Shown here in pieces: positions 50,154 to 50,490 of a stretch of DNA of 50,490 bases. The translations under genes were made by a program, and so were the position numbers. Below the pieces are notes generated by a model. That model was not told the DNA's origin and made no database searches. It was given only the letters and a program-made list of their open reading frames with translations. This stretch comes from Solihabitans fulvus. GTDB lineage: Bacteria; Actinomycetota; Actinomycetes; Mycobacteriales; Pseudonocardiaceae. The stretch lies in assembly GCF_008386585.1 (NCBI RefSeq), contig NZ_VUOB01000070.1, positions 1-50,490 of the forward strand, given 5' to 3'. The first letter of the stretch is position 1. Each line of letters begins with the position of its first letter.

Positions 50154-50490
50154 TTGTGCTGCTCGATCCGCAACTTCTTCGCCTCGGTCACCGGCAAGCG
50201 CAAGGGCCGCAAGGTCGCTCCGCCCCGGTTCCGGTCCCGCAAGGACCACCGGCAGGGCATCCGCTTCACCCGCAACGCCCGGTTCGCGGTCCTCGACGAC
50301 GGCAAGCTGCGGTTGCCGAAGGTCGGTGACCTGCGCGTGCGGTGGTCGCGGCCCCTACCGTCGGCCCCGTCGTCAGTCACGATCGTGAAGGACGCGGGGG
50401 GCCGGTACTTCGCCTCCTTCGGCGTCCAGACCGGCGAGGGCGAGGGCGTGGTGCTGCCGCCGTCCGGCGCCGAGGTCGGGATCGACCTGG
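50154..50490 (+). pseudogene. tnpB: 5'-truncated tnpB fragment, cut by the window edge
   Basis: From about 50154 the frame encodes the middle of an IS200/IS605 TnpB: NFFASVTGKRKGRK, PPRFRSRKDHRQGIRFT, VRWSRPLP, and EVGIDL, the start of the first RuvC motif, at the edge. The normal first 80-90 residues are missing, so the gene is truncated at its 5' end; the 3' end lies outside. It belongs to a different tnpB subgroup from the one at 15897. The preceding 50051-50153 shows no gene. Confidence 0.75.

Noticed and set aside
47282..50380. Long minus-strand open frame opposite the DUF58, VWA and RraA-like genes
   Set aside because: Same reason: it runs across several well-supported genes on the other strand and shows no motif.

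Overview
The window is about 50 kb of very GC-rich DNA with strong G/C bias at third codon positions, frequent GTG and TTG starts, and purine-rich ribosome binding sites. Gene content points to an actinobacterium, probably of the Pseudonocardiales (Amycolatopsis-like), although the genus is an inference. Actinobacterial hallmarks are the ABC-F / small HTH / enoyl-CoA hydratase block, a RipA-like NlpC/P60 hydrolase, the MoxR-DUF58-VWA operon, an LppW-like lipoprotein and a DasR-type (dre) operator.

Layout. 1-13 kb holds housekeeping and accessory genes: an SDR oxidoreductase, an ABC-F ATPase, a small HTH protein, an enoyl-CoA hydratase, a fused ABC exporter, a VOC protein, a class B penicillin-binding protein, then a sugar-isomerase (SIS) gene divergent from a DeoR regulator and a YbjJ-like MFS transporter. 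The 3' end of that MFS gene is repeated six times in tandem (127/128-bp period). A MocA-like nucleotidyltransferase and a small membrane protein follow. 13-17 kb holds an SDR/HxlR divergent pair around a palindromic operator, a Tat-exported family 88/105 glycoside hydrolase, and an IS200/IS605-type element whose tnpB is broken by an in-frame amber codon. 17-30 kb holds a beta-lactamase-fold lipoprotein, two alpha/beta hydrolases, a cyclopropane-fatty-acid-synthase-like methyltransferase, a YeeE/YedE sulfur transporter, a sirtuin, an acyl-CoA synthetase, the NlpC/P60 hydrolase, an MFS/TetR divergent pair with a long inverted-repeat operator, and another SDR.

30-45 kb is the most unusual region. 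An XRE-STAND-TPR regulator lies next to a PKS/NRPS-free gene set that looks like an undescribed biosynthetic or specialised metabolic cluster. Seven enzyme and transport genes are read leftward with mostly ATGA or GTGA overlaps: MFS exporter, FIH-like JmjC oxygenase, alpha-oxoamine-synthase-like PLP enzyme, CitE-like lyase, acylating aldehyde dehydrogenase (DmpF-like), 4-hydroxy-2-oxovalerate aldolase (DmpG-like), and an ornithine-cyclodeaminase/mu-crystallin-family dehydrogenase. A MaoC hydratase and an ATP-grasp-like ligase diverge from a duplicated promoter/operator beside them. An 84-bp MIRU-like unit encoding 27 residues is joined by ATGA overlaps at both ends between the DmpF-like and DmpG-like genes. 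A type B carboxylesterase, a glyoxalase-like protein and a two-HTH Lrp/AsnC regulator flank the cluster on the right.

45-50.5 kb holds a MobA-like protein, the coupled MoxR-DUF58-VWA operon, an RraA-like protein and a 5'-truncated second tnpB running off the end. No rRNA, tRNA or CRISPR was seen.
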